The translations under genes were made by a program, and so were the position numbers. From positions 62,001 through 126,000 of the forward strand of contig DATHMF010000073.1 of the NCBI GenBank assembly GCA_035487355.1: a DNA stretch of 64,000 nt, in the 5' to 3' direction. This document shows positions 27,909-37,319 of the stretch, in pieces; position 1 is the stretch's first letter, and the number at the start of each line of letters is the position of its first letter. This DNA is from Terriglobales bacterium. Lineage in GTDB: Bacteria > Acidobacteriota > Terriglobia > Terriglobales > Acidobacteriaceae. Under the pieces are notes generated by a model. It had not been told where the DNA came from. It did not search any database and was given only the letters and a program-made list of their open reading frames with translations.

Positions 27909-29333
27909 TTAGTCGGCGCCAGGAGCAGGCACTGCCGCATTTCTCTTGGCAGAAACATCTGGCCGGCCAACGCTGATATAGGTGAATCCCAGCTCTGCCA
28001 TGATCTGCGGCTGATAAAGATTGCGTCCATCCACCATGATGGGGTGCTTGAGCGCTGTCCGCAGCCGCTCAAGATCGAGCGAAGCAAATTCCTCCCACTC
28101 GGTCAGCACCAGCACAGCGTCAGCGTCCTTGGCTGCATCGTAAGGATTTGCGGCAAAAAACACAGCTTCGCTGGAGAACGCTCCGCTCGCCTGTGTTTTC
28201 GGCATGGCGGCAGGATCATACGCCGCAATCGTGCAACCTTCCTTGAGCAGCGATTGCACAATGGCGATGGCCTGGGAATCACGAATGTCATCCGTCCCGC
28301 CCTTGAACGCCAGGCCCAGCACCGCCAGCCGCTTGCCTTTAAGGATCCAAAGAGCATTGCGCACTTTCTTGATGAACCGTTGCCGCTGGTCATCATTGAT
28401 CTTCATGACCTCGTCGAGCAGGCGGAAGTCATATCCGCAGTGCTGCGCAACCGCGCGAAATGCCTTTACATCTTTGGGGAAACACGAGCCGCCGTAGCCC
28501 ACACCCGGATAGAGGAAGCGTTTGCCAATACGGATATCAGCCCCCATTCCTTCACGCACCTGACCAACATCGGCCCCCACGCTTTCGCAAACCGCCGCCA
28601 CCGCATTGATAAAAGAAATTTTCATCGCCAGAAAAGCGTTGGAAGCATGTTTGATCAATTCCGCGCTCTTGGCGCTGGTGGCAATCAGCCGCGCAGGAAT
28701 TCGCGCGTCATCCGGTTCAGGGATAATGTTCTTGTCTTTGTAGTAGCTGCCGTCGGTCAAGGGCTCGTAAATTTTCTTCAGCAGGGCGATGCAGCGTTCG
28801 CTGTCTGCCCCAATAACAATACGGTCGGGATACAGAAAATCTGTCACTGCGGTGCCTTCCCGCAGGAATTCTGGATTGGAGGCCACATCGAACAGGTGGC
28901 TAGGAGCGCCGTTCAGTTCCATGACACGGCGAACCCCCTGGCTGGTATCCACCGGGACGGTGCTTTTTTCCACAACAATCTTGTATTCGTTAGGATTGGC
29001 CGCAATCGCCTGCGCAATCTCGCGGGAAACAGCCTCCACATAGGAAAGGTCAGCCTCACCGTTTTCCGACGGCGGCGTACCCACGGCGATAAAGATGGCC
29101 TGGCTGGCGCGGGTTGCATCTTTCACCGAGCCCGAGAAACGGATCCGCTTGCCGCGATGGCGGGCCAAAAGCTCAGGCAGAAATTTTTCATGGATGGGTG
29201 TTTCGCCCCGCTCCAGCCCGGCAATTTTGCGCGCATCGTTATCAACGCAAATGACTTCATGGCCCAATTCAGCGAAGCACGCCGCAGCGACTAAACCGAC
29301 GTACCCGGATCCAATGACGGAAACTTTAACCAT
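27909..29333 (-). CDS. ugd: UDP-glucose 6-dehydrogenase
   Basis: 474 residues. The NAD-binding start is [20 protein letters not shown]. The catalytic Cys lies in [14 protein letters not shown]. The central Lys/Asn segment [18 protein letters not shown] and the C-terminal [17 protein letters not shown] complete the family pattern. It converts UDP-glucose to UDP-glucuronate with two NAD. ATG 29333. It is first in an operon with the UDP-xylose synthase gene, and divergent from the membrane-protein gene across an AT-rich spacer that presumably holds both promoters. Confidence 0.92.
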   Translation of the reverse strand: MVKVSVIGSGYVGLVAAACFAELGHEVICVDNDARKIAGLERGETPIHEKFLPELLARHRGKRIRFSGSVKDATRASQAIFIAVGTPPSENGEADLSYVEAVSREIAQAIAANPNEYKIVVEKSTVPVDTSQGVRRVMELNGAPSHLFDVASNPEFLREGTAVTDFLYPDRIVIGADSERCIALLKKIYEPLTDGSYYKDKNIIPEPDDARIPARLIATSAKSAELIKHASNAFLAMKISFINAVAAVCESVGADVGQVREGMGADIRIGKRFLYPGVGYGGSCFPKDVKAFRAVAQHCGYDFRLLDEVMKINDDQRQRFIKKVRNALWILKGKRLAVLGLAFKGGTDDIRDSQAIAIVQSLLKEGCTIAAYDPAAMPKTQASGAFSSEAVFFAANPYDAAKDADAVLVLTEWEEFASLDLERLRTALKHPIMVDGRNLYQPQIMAELGFTYISVGRPDVSAKRNAAVPAPGAD

Positions 29334-29398
29334 TGCTGTTAATTATAACCACATAAATAAACATATAAACTGCGACGAAAAAAGTCGGGCAGAGGAGT

Positions 29399-29437
29399 GG
29401 CGTCCTCAAAGCATAGTGTATGATTCGGCAAAGAAAA
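29399..29437 (+). repeat. Vestigial copy of the 31-kb domain repeat
   Basis: The stretch GGCGTCCTCAAAGCATAGTG continuing TATGATTCGGCAAAGAAAAA matches 31139-31178 and 31423-31462 with a few mismatches. There it encodes GILKAWVYDPAEKK. Here no reading frame continues from it. The ATG at 29420 lies within this vestige. Confidence 0.7.
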
Positions 29438-29446
29438 ATCGTTCCT

Positions 29447-31237
29447 ATGGCTGAACCTAAAGTTTCGCTGGCCTCAGATTCACGACAGTTTCTGGCTGCA
29501 AGCGATAAAACTCATCATCCTAAAATTTCCTGGATCTGGCATCTTCTCAATTTCAGCCCTTTTTTTCTGCTGGTCTGGTTTGTTTCCCGTTTCAGCACAA
29601 ACGTCCCCATCATGGACGAGTGGTTTCAGGCCTACCTGTTTCATGCAGTACGGTACAAGACTGTGTCGTTCAATGATTTCTTTGCTCTAAATAATGAGCA
29701 TCGGCTTTTTTTCCCCCGGTTAATCTGGACGCCGTTGGCCTTCGCAACCCACTGGAACCTCAGAGTTGAAATGATGTTAAATCTGGTTCCTGCGTTGATT
29801 GTTTTCGCCGTTTTTTATCAGCTTGCCTTACGCCAGGCGAAACAGACCAGCAGCAACTTGTTCAATCTAGCAAATTTCACAACCAGCCTTTTTCTCTTTT
29901 CCTTTGTGCAATATGGAACCTGGTTATGGGGAATAGGAGGCGCGTTCCTTCTGGTTCAAGCTTCGGTTTCGCTTGCCATTGGTGTTTGTTTCATAGAAAA
30001 ATTGCACCCTTGGACGCGCTTCGGCCTGGTTGCATTCTTTTGCTTGGTTGCCAGTTTTTCCAGCGCGCAAGGGTTGCTCTCATGGTTTGCCTTGTGCCCC
30101 TGCATCGTCTTTTTGCGGGCCGGAAAGCCGAAGATCTGGAAATTTTGCATCTGGGGCCTTTTGTTTGCGGCATCGCTTGTGCTCTACACCTATCACTTCA
30201 GGTTTACGAGAGACAATCCCCTGCATTTTCTTTCTCATCCGCTGGAGGCCGCTAAATTTTATCTTGCTTTGCTCGGGGCCCCATTTTGCCAGTGGGGTGA
30301 AATCTTCAGCTCCATCGCAATGGCGAGCGTGATGGGAGGGGTTATTCTGCTGGCCCTTCTGGCATGCCTGGCATTGCTTCGCGGCCACGAACGGAAAGAC
30401 ATAATCGTTCCTTGGCTCTCGGTAGCTCTCTTCGGGCTGTTGTTTGCAGCCATGGTGACCGCAGGCAGAAGCGGCGAAGGGGTGATCGCCGCCATGCAAT
30501 CCAGGTATATCACCGGAACTATATTTGTCTCGATTGCTACCATCCAATTAGGCCGCTTGGCCTGCGTGCACAAAGGGATGCAAGTTTATTTGTTTTTAGT
30601 GGGCGCTCTCACGGCTCTCATGATATTTGGCTCAGCAGGTTCCCTCACTGCGGCCCGTCTTTTGAAGGAAGATCTTTCTCATACGAAATTATTTGTGGAG
30701 CTCGTCCGTTATATGGATCCTGCGATGGACGAGTCGCCCGAGGGGCGCTTTGCTTCGGTTTTTCCGGGGCCAGGCATTCGTCCCCCGGCTGAGCTGTTGA
30801 ACGATCTTGGTTTTCTCCATTTGGCTTCAGGTGTTGTTTTTATGGACCATCCTTCGCCGGACTATGGATTGTTCGAATCTGCCGACGGATCGGGAGATTT
30901 GATGCATTTACGGCGGCACAGGGACCAAGTTACGGTTTCGGGGTGGGCCTCTCTGCCGGGAGGCCGCGGACTGCCCAAAGTGGTCCTGATTTCTTATGGA
31001 GACGAGAAGACCTTTATTACTGGGGCCGTAGTAGGTTGGGGAGGTCGTCCCGACATAGCCACTCTGCGGCGAGATCCACGATACCTCCATTCGGGATGGA
31101 GGGTATCTTTTCCCGCAAAATTCCTGCCAGCAGGAGAGGGCATTCTCAAAGCATGGGTGTATGATCCGGCAGAGAAAAAATTCCTCCGCCTGCCGGAGTC
31201 GGGCGGGGAAAAACAGTTCAGAGTAGAAACACAGTGA
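29447..31237 (+). CDS. Polytopic membrane protein with C-terminal GW/RPD domain
   Basis: About 596 residues. Some ten hydrophobic segments span about 20-440. An early acidic loop (VPIMDEWFQ) and NEHRLFFPRLIW recall GT-C glycosyltransferases that use polyprenyl-phosphate sugars (inference). The C-terminal domain (about 500-596) has VTVSGWASLPGG, VVLISYG, GRPDIATLRRD and LHSGWRVSFP. The same pattern is found in the 169-residue protein at 39464-39973. Its last 274 bases are duplicated immediately downstream. The frame opens at ATG 29420, within a vestigial repeat; ATG 29447 is the next. It probably belongs to the glycan cluster as a sugar transferase or assembly factor. Confidence 0.68.
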   Translation: MAEPKVSLASDSRQFLAASDKTHHPKISWIWHLLNFSPFFLLVWFVSRFSTNVPIMDEWFQAYLFHAVRYKTVSFNDFFALNNEHRLFFPRLIWTPLAFATHWNLRVEMMLNLVPALIVFAVFYQLALRQAKQTSSNLFNLANFTTSLFLFSFVQYGTWLWGIGGAFLLVQASVSLAIGVCFIEKLHPWTRFGLVAFFCLVASFSSAQGLLSWFALCPCIVFLRAGKPKIWKFCIWGLLFAASLVLYTYHFRFTRDNPLHFLSHPLEAAKFYLALLGAPFCQWGEIFSSIAMASVMGGVILLALLACLALLRGHERKDIIVPWLSVALFGLLFAAMVTAGRSGEGVIAAMQSRYITGTIFVSIATIQLGRLACVHKGMQVYLFLVGALTALMIFGSAGSLTAARLLKEDLSHTKLFVELVRYMDPAMDESPEGRFASVFPGPGIRPPAELLNDLGFLHLASGVVFMDHPSPDYGLFESADGSGDLMHLRRHRDQVTVSGWASLPGGRGLPKVVLISYGDEKTFITGAVVGWGGRPDIATLRRDPRYLHSGWRVSFPAKFLPAGEGILKAWVYDPAEKKFLRLPESGGEKQFRVETQ

Positions 31238-31520
31238 TGCTCAATCCCGCGGAGTGCCCAAACTGATCCTGATTTCTTACGGCAATCAGAAGACGTTCAT
31301 CACTGGAGCGATAGTGGGAGGGGTGGCACGGCCTGATCTAGCCGCTCTTCGGCGAGACTCAAGATATTTACATTCAGGATGGACGGTATCTTTTCCGGCA
31401 AAATTCCTGCCCCCGGGAGAAGGCATTCTCAAAGCATGGGTGTATGATTCGACAGAGAAAAAGTTTACTCGCCTGGCAGAGTCGGGCGTCGAAAAAAAAT
31501 TCAAGGTAGAGACGCAGTGA
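30964..31520 (+). repeat. Tandem duplication of a C-terminal domain (about 284-bp period)
   Basis: 30964-31237 and 31248-31520 encode homologous segments: LPKVVLISYGDEKTFITGAV and VPKLILISYGNQKTFITGAI, ending in GEKQFRVETQ and VEKKFKVETQ. Both copies end with CAGTGA. Similarity covers nearly the whole unit; upstream of the second CGCGGA it stops. Confidence 0.88.
31254..31520 (+). pseudogene. Detached second copy of the GW/RPD domain
   Basis: This 88-residue frame (GTG 31254) repeats the end of the preceding membrane protein but lacks its membrane part and the first GW strand. It has no good ribosome-binding site. It is most likely a duplication by-product. Its stop overlaps the GTG start of the next glycosyltransferase, so translation of this remnant could still couple to that gene. 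Confidence 0.65.
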
Positions 31521-32326
31521 AGCTCTCGGTTGTCATTCCGGCGCATAACGAAGAAGGCAGTTTGCAAGCCACGGTTGCCGCCCTAGTTGATATCCTGGAA
31601 AAGGAACACATTCCTAACGAAATTGTCATTGTGAATGACAATAGCAGCGATTCGACGCCGCTGGTCTGCCAGAAGTTGGCCGCGGCTTATGGCAATGTGC
31701 GCTGGGTCAACAATGCTCCTCCCAACGGCTTCGGATTTGCCGTCCGGCGGGGATTAGGAGAGTTTCGCGGGGACGCGGTAGCCATCATCATGGCGGACAG
31801 CTCTGACGATCCCGAGGATTTGGTTGCAGGCTACCGGAAATTGCAGGAAGGCTACGATTGCATCTTCGGTTCGCGTTTCTCCAAGGGCGGGAAAACGGTT
31901 GATTATCCGTGGCACAAGCTCATATTGAACCGCATGGCCAACTGGTTTATTCGTGTCATTTTTAGGATGCGTTACAACGATGTGACCAACGCATTCAAGA
32001 TTTATCGTCGTGAAGTAATTCAAGGCATTCAGCCGCTCTTGAGCCATCACTTCAATCTCACGGTGGAGCTGCCTTTAAAAGCGATCACCCGCGGTTACAG
32101 TTACAGTGTCATCCCAATACGCTGGTACAACCGTAAAGAGGGCGTTTCCAAGCTCAAAATCAAGGAAATGGGGAGCCGGTATTTATTTATCGTGCTTTAT
32201 GTTTGGTTGGAGAAGCACCTTTCGCGTGGTGACTATGATCGCCGTCATAATCCTGCTCGGAAACCGGAAGAGGTTGGTGAAGGACTGCTTTCGCAGGAAA
32301 GCGATTCAAAAAATATTCTTCGCTAA
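31517..32326 (+). CDS. GT2 glycosyltransferase, dolichol-phosphate-mannose-synthase type
   Basis: 269 residues. A GT-A fold starts VVIPAHNEEGSLQ, with IVNDNSSDST and an Asp pair in MADSSDDPED in place of DxD. IFGSRFSKGG and YRREVIQGI are usual in polyprenyl-phosphate glycosyltransferases. It may charge a lipid carrier with a sugar for GT-C enzymes, or elongate the glycan. It starts at GTG 31517, overlapping the stop of the domain remnant. It is a paralogue of the GT2 half of the fusion protein at 34783. Confidence 0.82.
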   Translation: MKLSVVIPAHNEEGSLQATVAALVDILEKEHIPNEIVIVNDNSSDSTPLVCQKLAAAYGNVRWVNNAPPNGFGFAVRRGLGEFRGDAVAIIMADSSDDPEDLVAGYRKLQEGYDCIFGSRFSKGGKTVDYPWHKLILNRMANWFIRVIFRMRYNDVTNAFKIYRREVIQGIQPLLSHHFNLTVELPLKAITRGYSYSVIPIRWYNRKEGVSKLKIKEMGSRYLFIVLYVWLEKHLSRGDYDRRHNPARKPEEVGEGLLSQESDSKNILR

Positions 32327-32356
32327 AATCGCTTACAAGGAACAAAATAAGGGTTT

Positions 32357-33430
32357 ATGGCAGAGCACATTTTGGTGCTGGGAGGGGCAGGATTCATAGG
32401 CAGCTCCCTGGCGCTCGGAATTAAAGAAGCCCACCCCGGCTGGCGCGTCACTTGCCTGGACAATTTAAGGCGGCGCGGTTCTGAGCTGAATCTGCCGCGT
32501 CTCAAGGCCAAAGACATAGGCTTCGTGCATGGCGATATTCGTTTCCTTTCCGATCTGGACCTCGGAACGGGAACGGCGCCGCCCAGCACCATCCTGGACT
32601 GTTCTGCAGAACCTTCTGTGCTGGCAGGGGTAAGCTCGCCACAATATGTGCTGCAAACCAACCTGGTCGGGACAATCCACATACTGGAGTGGGCGCGCCA
32701 AACCGGCGCCAAATTGCTATTTCTTTCCACCAGCCGGGTCTATCCCATTCCGGCCATGCACTCTTTGAAGTTGATCGAAAAAGAGACGCGCTTCACATGG
32801 GATTCGCGGCAGGACCTGCCTGGGGTTTCAAGCGCGGGAATTTCGGAAGAATTCCCTCTGCACGGCTACCGCACACTCTACGGAGCCACCAAACTGGCGT
32901 CGGAGATGCTGATTGCAGAATATCGCCAGGCCTACGGATTGCAGGCCATTATCAACCGTTGCGGAGTTGTGACCGGGCCCTGGCAAATGGGCAAAATTGA
33001 TCAAGGCGTATTTGTCCTCTGGATGGCGGCGCATTATTTTCAAAGAAAGCTCAGCTATATCGGATACGGCGGCAGCGGCAAGCAGTTGCGCGATGCCTTG
33101 CATGTTCACGATCTGCTGCAGCTCGTTCTTTATCAGTTAGACCATTTCGCCGAACTGGATGGAGAGACCTTCAACGCGGGCGGAGGCGCGGATTTTGCCC
33201 TGTCATTGCTCGAAACTACGCAGCTTTGCGAGCAAATCACCGGCCGCCGTATTACGATAGAAAAAGTGGAGAAAGAGCGTCCCGGCGACGTTCCTGTATT
33301 TATTACGGATTCGACGCGGGTCATGCGCAGAACCGGCTGGCAGCCTGTTATTTCTCCGGCAGCGGCGCTACAACAAATCCACCAATGGATCGTTGAACAC
33401 GAGACCATCTTGCGCCCGGTTCTCACGTAA
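32357..33430 (+). CDS. NAD-dependent epimerase, CDP-tyvelose-epimerase-like
   Basis: 357 residues, an extended SDR with [27 protein letters not shown] and [12 protein letters not shown] are like the CDP-paratose/tyvelose 2-epimerase group. STSRVYP and the canonical catalytic YGATK complete the pattern. Such enzymes invert C2 of a nucleotide 3,6-dideoxyhexose or act on related sugars. The usual CDP-dideoxyhexose genes are not nearby, so the substrate is open. ATG 32357. It is followed by a second member of the group. Confidence 0.72.
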   Translation: MAEHILVLGGAGFIGSSLALGIKEAHPGWRVTCLDNLRRRGSELNLPRLKAKDIGFVHGDIRFLSDLDLGTGTAPPSTILDCSAEPSVLAGVSSPQYVLQTNLVGTIHILEWARQTGAKLLFLSTSRVYPIPAMHSLKLIEKETRFTWDSRQDLPGVSSAGISEEFPLHGYRTLYGATKLASEMLIAEYRQAYGLQAIINRCGVVTGPWQMGKIDQGVFVLWMAAHYFQRKLSYIGYGGSGKQLRDALHVHDLLQLVLYQLDHFAELDGETFNAGGGADFALSLLETTQLCEQITGRRITIEKVEKERPGDVPVFITDSTRVMRRTGWQPVISPAAALQQIHQWIVEHETILRPVLT

Positions 33431-33468
33431 GCCGGGGAGATCAAGATCAAATTCACAAGGAGCATTGC

Positions 33469-34536
33469 ATGGCTGTAGCGTTGGTTACCGGCTCTGCGGG
33501 TCTGATTGGTTCAGAGACAGTCCGTTTTTTTGCAGAGAAGGGATTTACCATCGTCGGTATAGACAACGATTTACGCGCCTCTTTCTTCGGCCCGGGCGCT
33601 TCCACCAAGTGGAACCGGGATTTGTTGAAGGAAAAGTACGGCCGGCAATATCTGCACTATGACGTGGATATCCGCGAACGGGAAACCATCGAGAATATTT
33701 TCCGGGAACACTCCTCTGATCTGGGAATCATTATTCACACCGCTGCCCAGCCTTCGCATGATTGGGCCGCCAAGGACCCGCACGAAGACTTCACCGTCAA
33801 TGCCAACGGGACCCTGGTGTTGCTGGAGGCGACCCGTGAGTTTGCGCCCAAGGCGGTATTCATTTTTACTTCCACCAATAAAGTGTATGGCGACACGCCG
33901 AATTTGCTGCCCTTGCGGGAGCTGGAAACCCGCTGGGAGATCGAGCCCGGGCATCGCTATGAGATTGGCATTGACGAGTCAATGTCCATTGACAGCTCGA
34001 AGCATTCTTTATTTGGCGCATCAAAAGTTGCGGCGGATATTTTGGTGCAAGAGTATGGACGTTATTTCGACATGAAGACCGCCAGCTTCCGTGGAGGATG
34101 CCTGACCGGTCCTTCGCACTCCGGCGCGCAGCTCCATGGATTTCTGGCTTATCTGATGCAGTGCACCATCTCGGGCAATCCATATACGGTCTTCGGTTAC
34201 AAAGGGAAACAGGTGCGGGACAACATCCATAGCTATGACATGGTCAACGCTTTCTACCATTTTTATAAGAATCCCAGGAGCGGCGAGGTCTACAACATGG
34301 GAGGATCGCGCCATAGCAATTGCTCCATGAAAGAAGCCATTACCATGTGCGAAGAGCTCGCCTGCAAGAAGCTGAAGCACAGCTACACCGAAGACAACCG
34401 CTCCGGAGATCACATCTGGTATATCTCCGATGTGAAAAAGTTCCAGTCTCACTATCCCGAATGGAAATATAAATACGACATGCGCGGTATCCTGCAGGAT
34501 ATTTTTGAAGCCCAAACCGCCAGGATGCAGTCCTGA
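33469..34536 (+). CDS. NAD-dependent epimerase, second tyvelose-epimerase-like protein
   Basis: 355 residues, an extended SDR with [53 protein letters not shown] and [14 protein letters not shown]. These strings mark the group annotated as CDP-paratose 2-epimerases. The catalytic Tyr of YxxxK appears to be Phe182 (LFGASK, Lys186), so the chemistry may differ or be a subfamily trait. ATG 33469. Together with the gene before, it points to an uncommon sugar in the glycan. Confidence 0.72.
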   Translation: MAVALVTGSAGLIGSETVRFFAEKGFTIVGIDNDLRASFFGPGASTKWNRDLLKEKYGRQYLHYDVDIRERETIENIFREHSSDLGIIIHTAAQPSHDWAAKDPHEDFTVNANGTLVLLEATREFAPKAVFIFTSTNKVYGDTPNLLPLRELETRWEIEPGHRYEIGIDESMSIDSSKHSLFGASKVAADILVQEYGRYFDMKTASFRGGCLTGPSHSGAQLHGFLAYLMQCTISGNPYTVFGYKGKQVRDNIHSYDMVNAFYHFYKNPRSGEVYNMGGSRHSNCSMKEAITMCEELACKKLKHSYTEDNRSGDHIWYISDVKKFQSHYPEWKYKYDMRGILQDIFEAQTARMQS

Positions 34537-34590
34537 ATCGGACTACAAACGGATGGAAATAGAAGACCGCGAACATGCCGTGTTATATTC

Positions 34591-34716
34591 ATGCCAGCCG
34601 GTTTGCACGCAGAGCCCACGTCTCAACCTCAGTTCTGGAATGGACCATGGTCCACTGCTCCTTATAGTAAGGAGCTGCAGCAACTGAGCCATGAGGTCTT
34701 GATTCAATTCACGTGA
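34591..34716 (+). CDS. Possible 41-residue peptide or gene remnant
   Basis: The frame from ATG 34591 reads QPQFWNGPWSTAPYSKELQQ and ends at TGA 34714. It looks protein-like (aromatic, no low complexity) but has no ribosome-binding site. It contains a perfect palindrome (34641-34654) and a perfect hairpin (34657-34675). It could be the remnant of a lost gene between the epimerase and the fusion methyltransferase. Confidence 0.2.
   Translation: MPAGLHAEPTSQPQFWNGPWSTAPYSKELQQLSHEVLIQFT
34641..34675. repeat. Adjacent palindrome and hairpin
   Basis: TGGACCATGGTCCA (34641-34654) is a perfect 14-base palindrome. GCTCCTTA-TAG-TAAGGAGC (34657-34675) is a perfect eight-base stem with a three-base loop. 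They lie two bases apart in the gap before the fusion methyltransferase gene. The second could be a regulatory hairpin; there is no T tract. Confidence 0.5.
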
Positions 34717-34782
34717 GATCCATTCATTCTCAATCGGAGTTGAACCTCAATTTCGGCAACCGGCGAGTTACGCTGGCAAAGT

Positions 34783-36327
34783 ATGACAATCTCCGTCGAG
34801 CAGAACTTAAAGGCAATGGAATGGAGCCGCGAGTCTTATTGGCTGCGCTATCCATCAACATCACCGGTCAAGCTGCGTTGGCGCGCCCTGGCCGTCCGGC
34901 ATTGTTTTCATGTTCTTCCAGAAGAGTCCATCCTCGAGTTGGGTGCTGGAAGCGGACTTTGGACCGAGCACCTCGCCTCCATTTTTGGCGGGGAAAATCC
35001 GATCGTGGCGGCAGTTTTTAATCAAGAGCTGTTTGCGGCTGACCGGCAGCTTGCTAATACTCGTTTTACACATGTCCAGGATCTGCTAAAGGACTTGCCG
35101 GCAGAGAGCTTTGACTACATTGTGGGTACGGGGATCCTTTGTCATGACCAATATCCACAAAACCTGTGGATTCTCAACCGCCTTCTTAAGCCTGGCGGCC
35201 AGATCCTGTTTTTTGAAAATAACTACTGGAACCCGCAAGTATTTCTAAAGACTTTGCTTCCATCCACAAGGAAGCTGAGCGGCGAGGCCCCCTGCCAGAT
35301 AGGGATGCGGAAATATCATCTTCTGCAAATGGCGTCGCACCAGGGATTTACGAATATTGATGTCATCCCCTACGATATTATTCATCCTTTGACTCCGCGT
35401 TTTCTTATCCGTTTTGTCCAATCCATCGCCTTCGTGTTTGAACACGCTCCCGTAGTTCGTGAACTTTGCGGTACCCTCTACATTTGGGCGCGAAAGCCCG
35501 GAGATGACACAGCGCGCCGTCCAGCCGTCAACCTCGCGCGACATCCTAAACTGTTTGGCTCGGTTTCGGTTGTGGTCCCCTGCCACAATGAAGAAATGAA
35601 TATTCCGAATCTTGTACACTCGCTCGTGCGGTTCTATGACAAATATATTTATGAAATCATTATTGTGAACGATAACAGCCGGGATAGAACAGCAGAAGTT
35701 ACTCTGAAAGTTGCGCAACAAGAACCGCGAGTGAAACTTGTTGATCGAAAGCCACCCAACGGGGTCGGACGGGCCCTGCGCGATGGATACGCCGCCGCCA
35801 GTGGTCAATATATCCTCAGCATGGACTGTGATTTTGTCCAGATTTTGCCGGAGTTCCGCGATTTGTTTGACGTCGTTGCCGCCGGTCATGACGGCGCTAT
35901 TGGCAGCCGCTTTTCACATGACTCCATGCTGATCAACTATCCGTTCTTCAAGATCATCTGTAACCGGGCATTTCATCTTCTGGTCAAGCTCTTCTTGCTG
36001 GGCAAAGTGCGGGATATTTCCAACAACTTAAAGCTTTATCGCGCCCATATTTTCAAGAATCTCAAGATCGAAGAGGCGCATTTTGCCGCCAACGTAGAGA
36101 CTGGACTCAAACCTTTGCTGGCCGGCTATGATATCCACGAAGTCCCCATGTCTTGGGTGAACCGCACGATTGAGATGGGCAAATCTTCCTTTCGGATACT
36201 GAACGTGGCCCCCCATTATTTTCTGGCGCTTTTGAAAACACTCTGGAGGGCGTGGCGCGGCAAAGCTTTTTACGCAGAAAACGTAAGCCCCGCTCATCTT
36301 AGGGATGAAATGCTACAAAAAAAATGA
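34783..36327 (+). CDS. Methyltransferase-GT2 glycosyltransferase fusion
   Basis: 514 residues in two parts. Residues 1-235 are a class I SAM-methyltransferase (ILELGAGSGLW near 50, FDYIVGTGILCHDQ, NRLLKPGGQILFF). Residues about 260-514 are a GT2 glycosyltransferase (VVVPCHNEEMNIP, IVNDNSRDRT, GSRFSHDS), a paralogue of the protein at 31517. The catalytic acidic pair in the GT half is SMDCDF. One protein could therefore add a sugar and methylate it, or the methyltransferase may act on the acceptor to stop growth. ATG 34783 has no strong ribosome-binding site. No frameshift separates the two domains. Confidence 0.8.
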   Translation: MTISVEQNLKAMEWSRESYWLRYPSTSPVKLRWRALAVRHCFHVLPEESILELGAGSGLWTEHLASIFGGENPIVAAVFNQELFAADRQLANTRFTHVQDLLKDLPAESFDYIVGTGILCHDQYPQNLWILNRLLKPGGQILFFENNYWNPQVFLKTLLPSTRKLSGEAPCQIGMRKYHLLQMASHQGFTNIDVIPYDIIHPLTPRFLIRFVQSIAFVFEHAPVVRELCGTLYIWARKPGDDTARRPAVNLARHPKLFGSVSVVVPCHNEEMNIPNLVHSLVRFYDKYIYEIIIVNDNSRDRTAEVTLKVAQQEPRVKLVDRKPPNGVGRALRDGYAAASGQYILSMDCDFVQILPEFRDLFDVVAAGHDGAIGSRFSHDSMLINYPFFKIICNRAFHLLVKLFLLGKVRDISNNLKLYRAHIFKNLKIEEAHFAANVETGLKPLLAGYDIHEVPMSWVNRTIEMGKSSFRILNVAPHYFLALLKTLWRAWRGKAFYAENVSPAHLRDEMLQKK

Positions 36328-36372
36328 CACCGTCTGTAGGATTTTTAAGGAACTGACATAACTGGGACTAAT

Positions 36373-37260
36373 GTGAAACCCTGTACTATATGCGGAGCCA
36401 CGCAAGTACAAACGCACCTTCAATCTAAAGGAAACGGTTTATCCGGTGACACTCTCGGTTCGTCTAGAATCGAGGTGTCACATGGAAGAATTCTGCGTTG
36501 CCAGAGCTGTGGTTTCGGGTTTTCTGAGGAACGGTTGAGTGACGACGAATTGGCGCGGCTCTATGGCCAACTTGATAACAAAATCTATGAATCGCAAGCC
36601 GAAGGCCGAAATGCGACGGCGCGGCGGCACTTGAAAATCCTAAACCAATATCTCAAGGGAGGGCATCTTCTTGACGTTGGATGTGCTTCCGGTGCTTTTT
36701 TGTGGGCTGCAGCAGAAGCGGGCTGGGCTGTAACCGGGATTGAGCCGGCGAAGGTATTTTACGAAGAGGCCTGCAAGAAACTTTCGAGGCGCGCAGAAGT
36801 ATTCTGCACTACCTTACAAAAGGCATCTTTCCCGGCGGCTTCGTTCGATGCGGTGACTCTATGGGATGTCCTCGAACATGTTCCGGAACCCGTGAAATTC
36901 CTTCACGATTGCGCCGTTTTGCTTAAGCCCGGAGGCTATCTTCTCCTCAATGTGCCCAATTTGGACAGCATGCAAGCACGAATATTAGGTTCGCGCTGGC
37001 CTTTGCTGCTGCCTGAACATCTGAACTACTTCAATCGTGAGAGTCTGAAGCTTTGTGGAGCACAGGCCCAATTGCGTTGGGTGCATTTTCGCCAACGTCC
37101 TGCTTTATTTTCCATTTCCTATGTTCTACATCGTCTCAAGCAGCATCGGATACCTGGGGCGTCGCTCGGTCACGCAATGCTCTCGCGGACACCGGTCGGG
37201 GATATACATATTCCAGTGTATCTGGGAGAGATTTGCGGCGTATGGCAACGAAGTTGTTAA
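36373..37260 (+). CDS. SAM-methyltransferase with N-terminal zinc ribbon
   Basis: 295 residues. An N-terminal four-Cys knuckle (C4, C7, C43, C46) is followed by a class I methyltransferase domain: LLDVGCASGAFLWAAAEAGW, WDVLEHVPEP, LLKPGGYLLLNVPN. The C-terminal PEHLNYFNRESL is typical of the group that methylates sugars in glycan clusters. It starts at a GTG (36373) 45 bases after the fusion gene. The last segment (HRIPGASLG, IPVYLGEICGVW) matches the group, so the C-terminus is intact. Confidence 0.8.
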   Translation: MKPCTICGATQVQTHLQSKGNGLSGDTLGSSRIEVSHGRILRCQSCGFGFSEERLSDDELARLYGQLDNKIYESQAEGRNATARRHLKILNQYLKGGHLLDVGCASGAFLWAAAEAGWAVTGIEPAKVFYEEACKKLSRRAEVFCTTLQKASFPAASFDAVTLWDVLEHVPEPVKFLHDCAVLLKPGGYLLLNVPNLDSMQARILGSRWPLLLPEHLNYFNRESLKLCGAQAQLRWVHFRQRPALFSISYVLHRLKQHRIPGASLGHAMLSRTPVGDIHIPVYLGEICGVWQRSC

Positions 37261-37319
37261 ACAATTGGAACAAACTCCACCTACCTGGGAGATGGCCCAT
37301 ATTCAAGGGCATCTGAACT

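Noticed and set aside
27876..29294. 472-residue plus-strand frame
   Set aside because: It is the complement of ugd, whose catalytic motifs are all present on the minus strand. The plus-strand product is a His/Arg-rich shadow.
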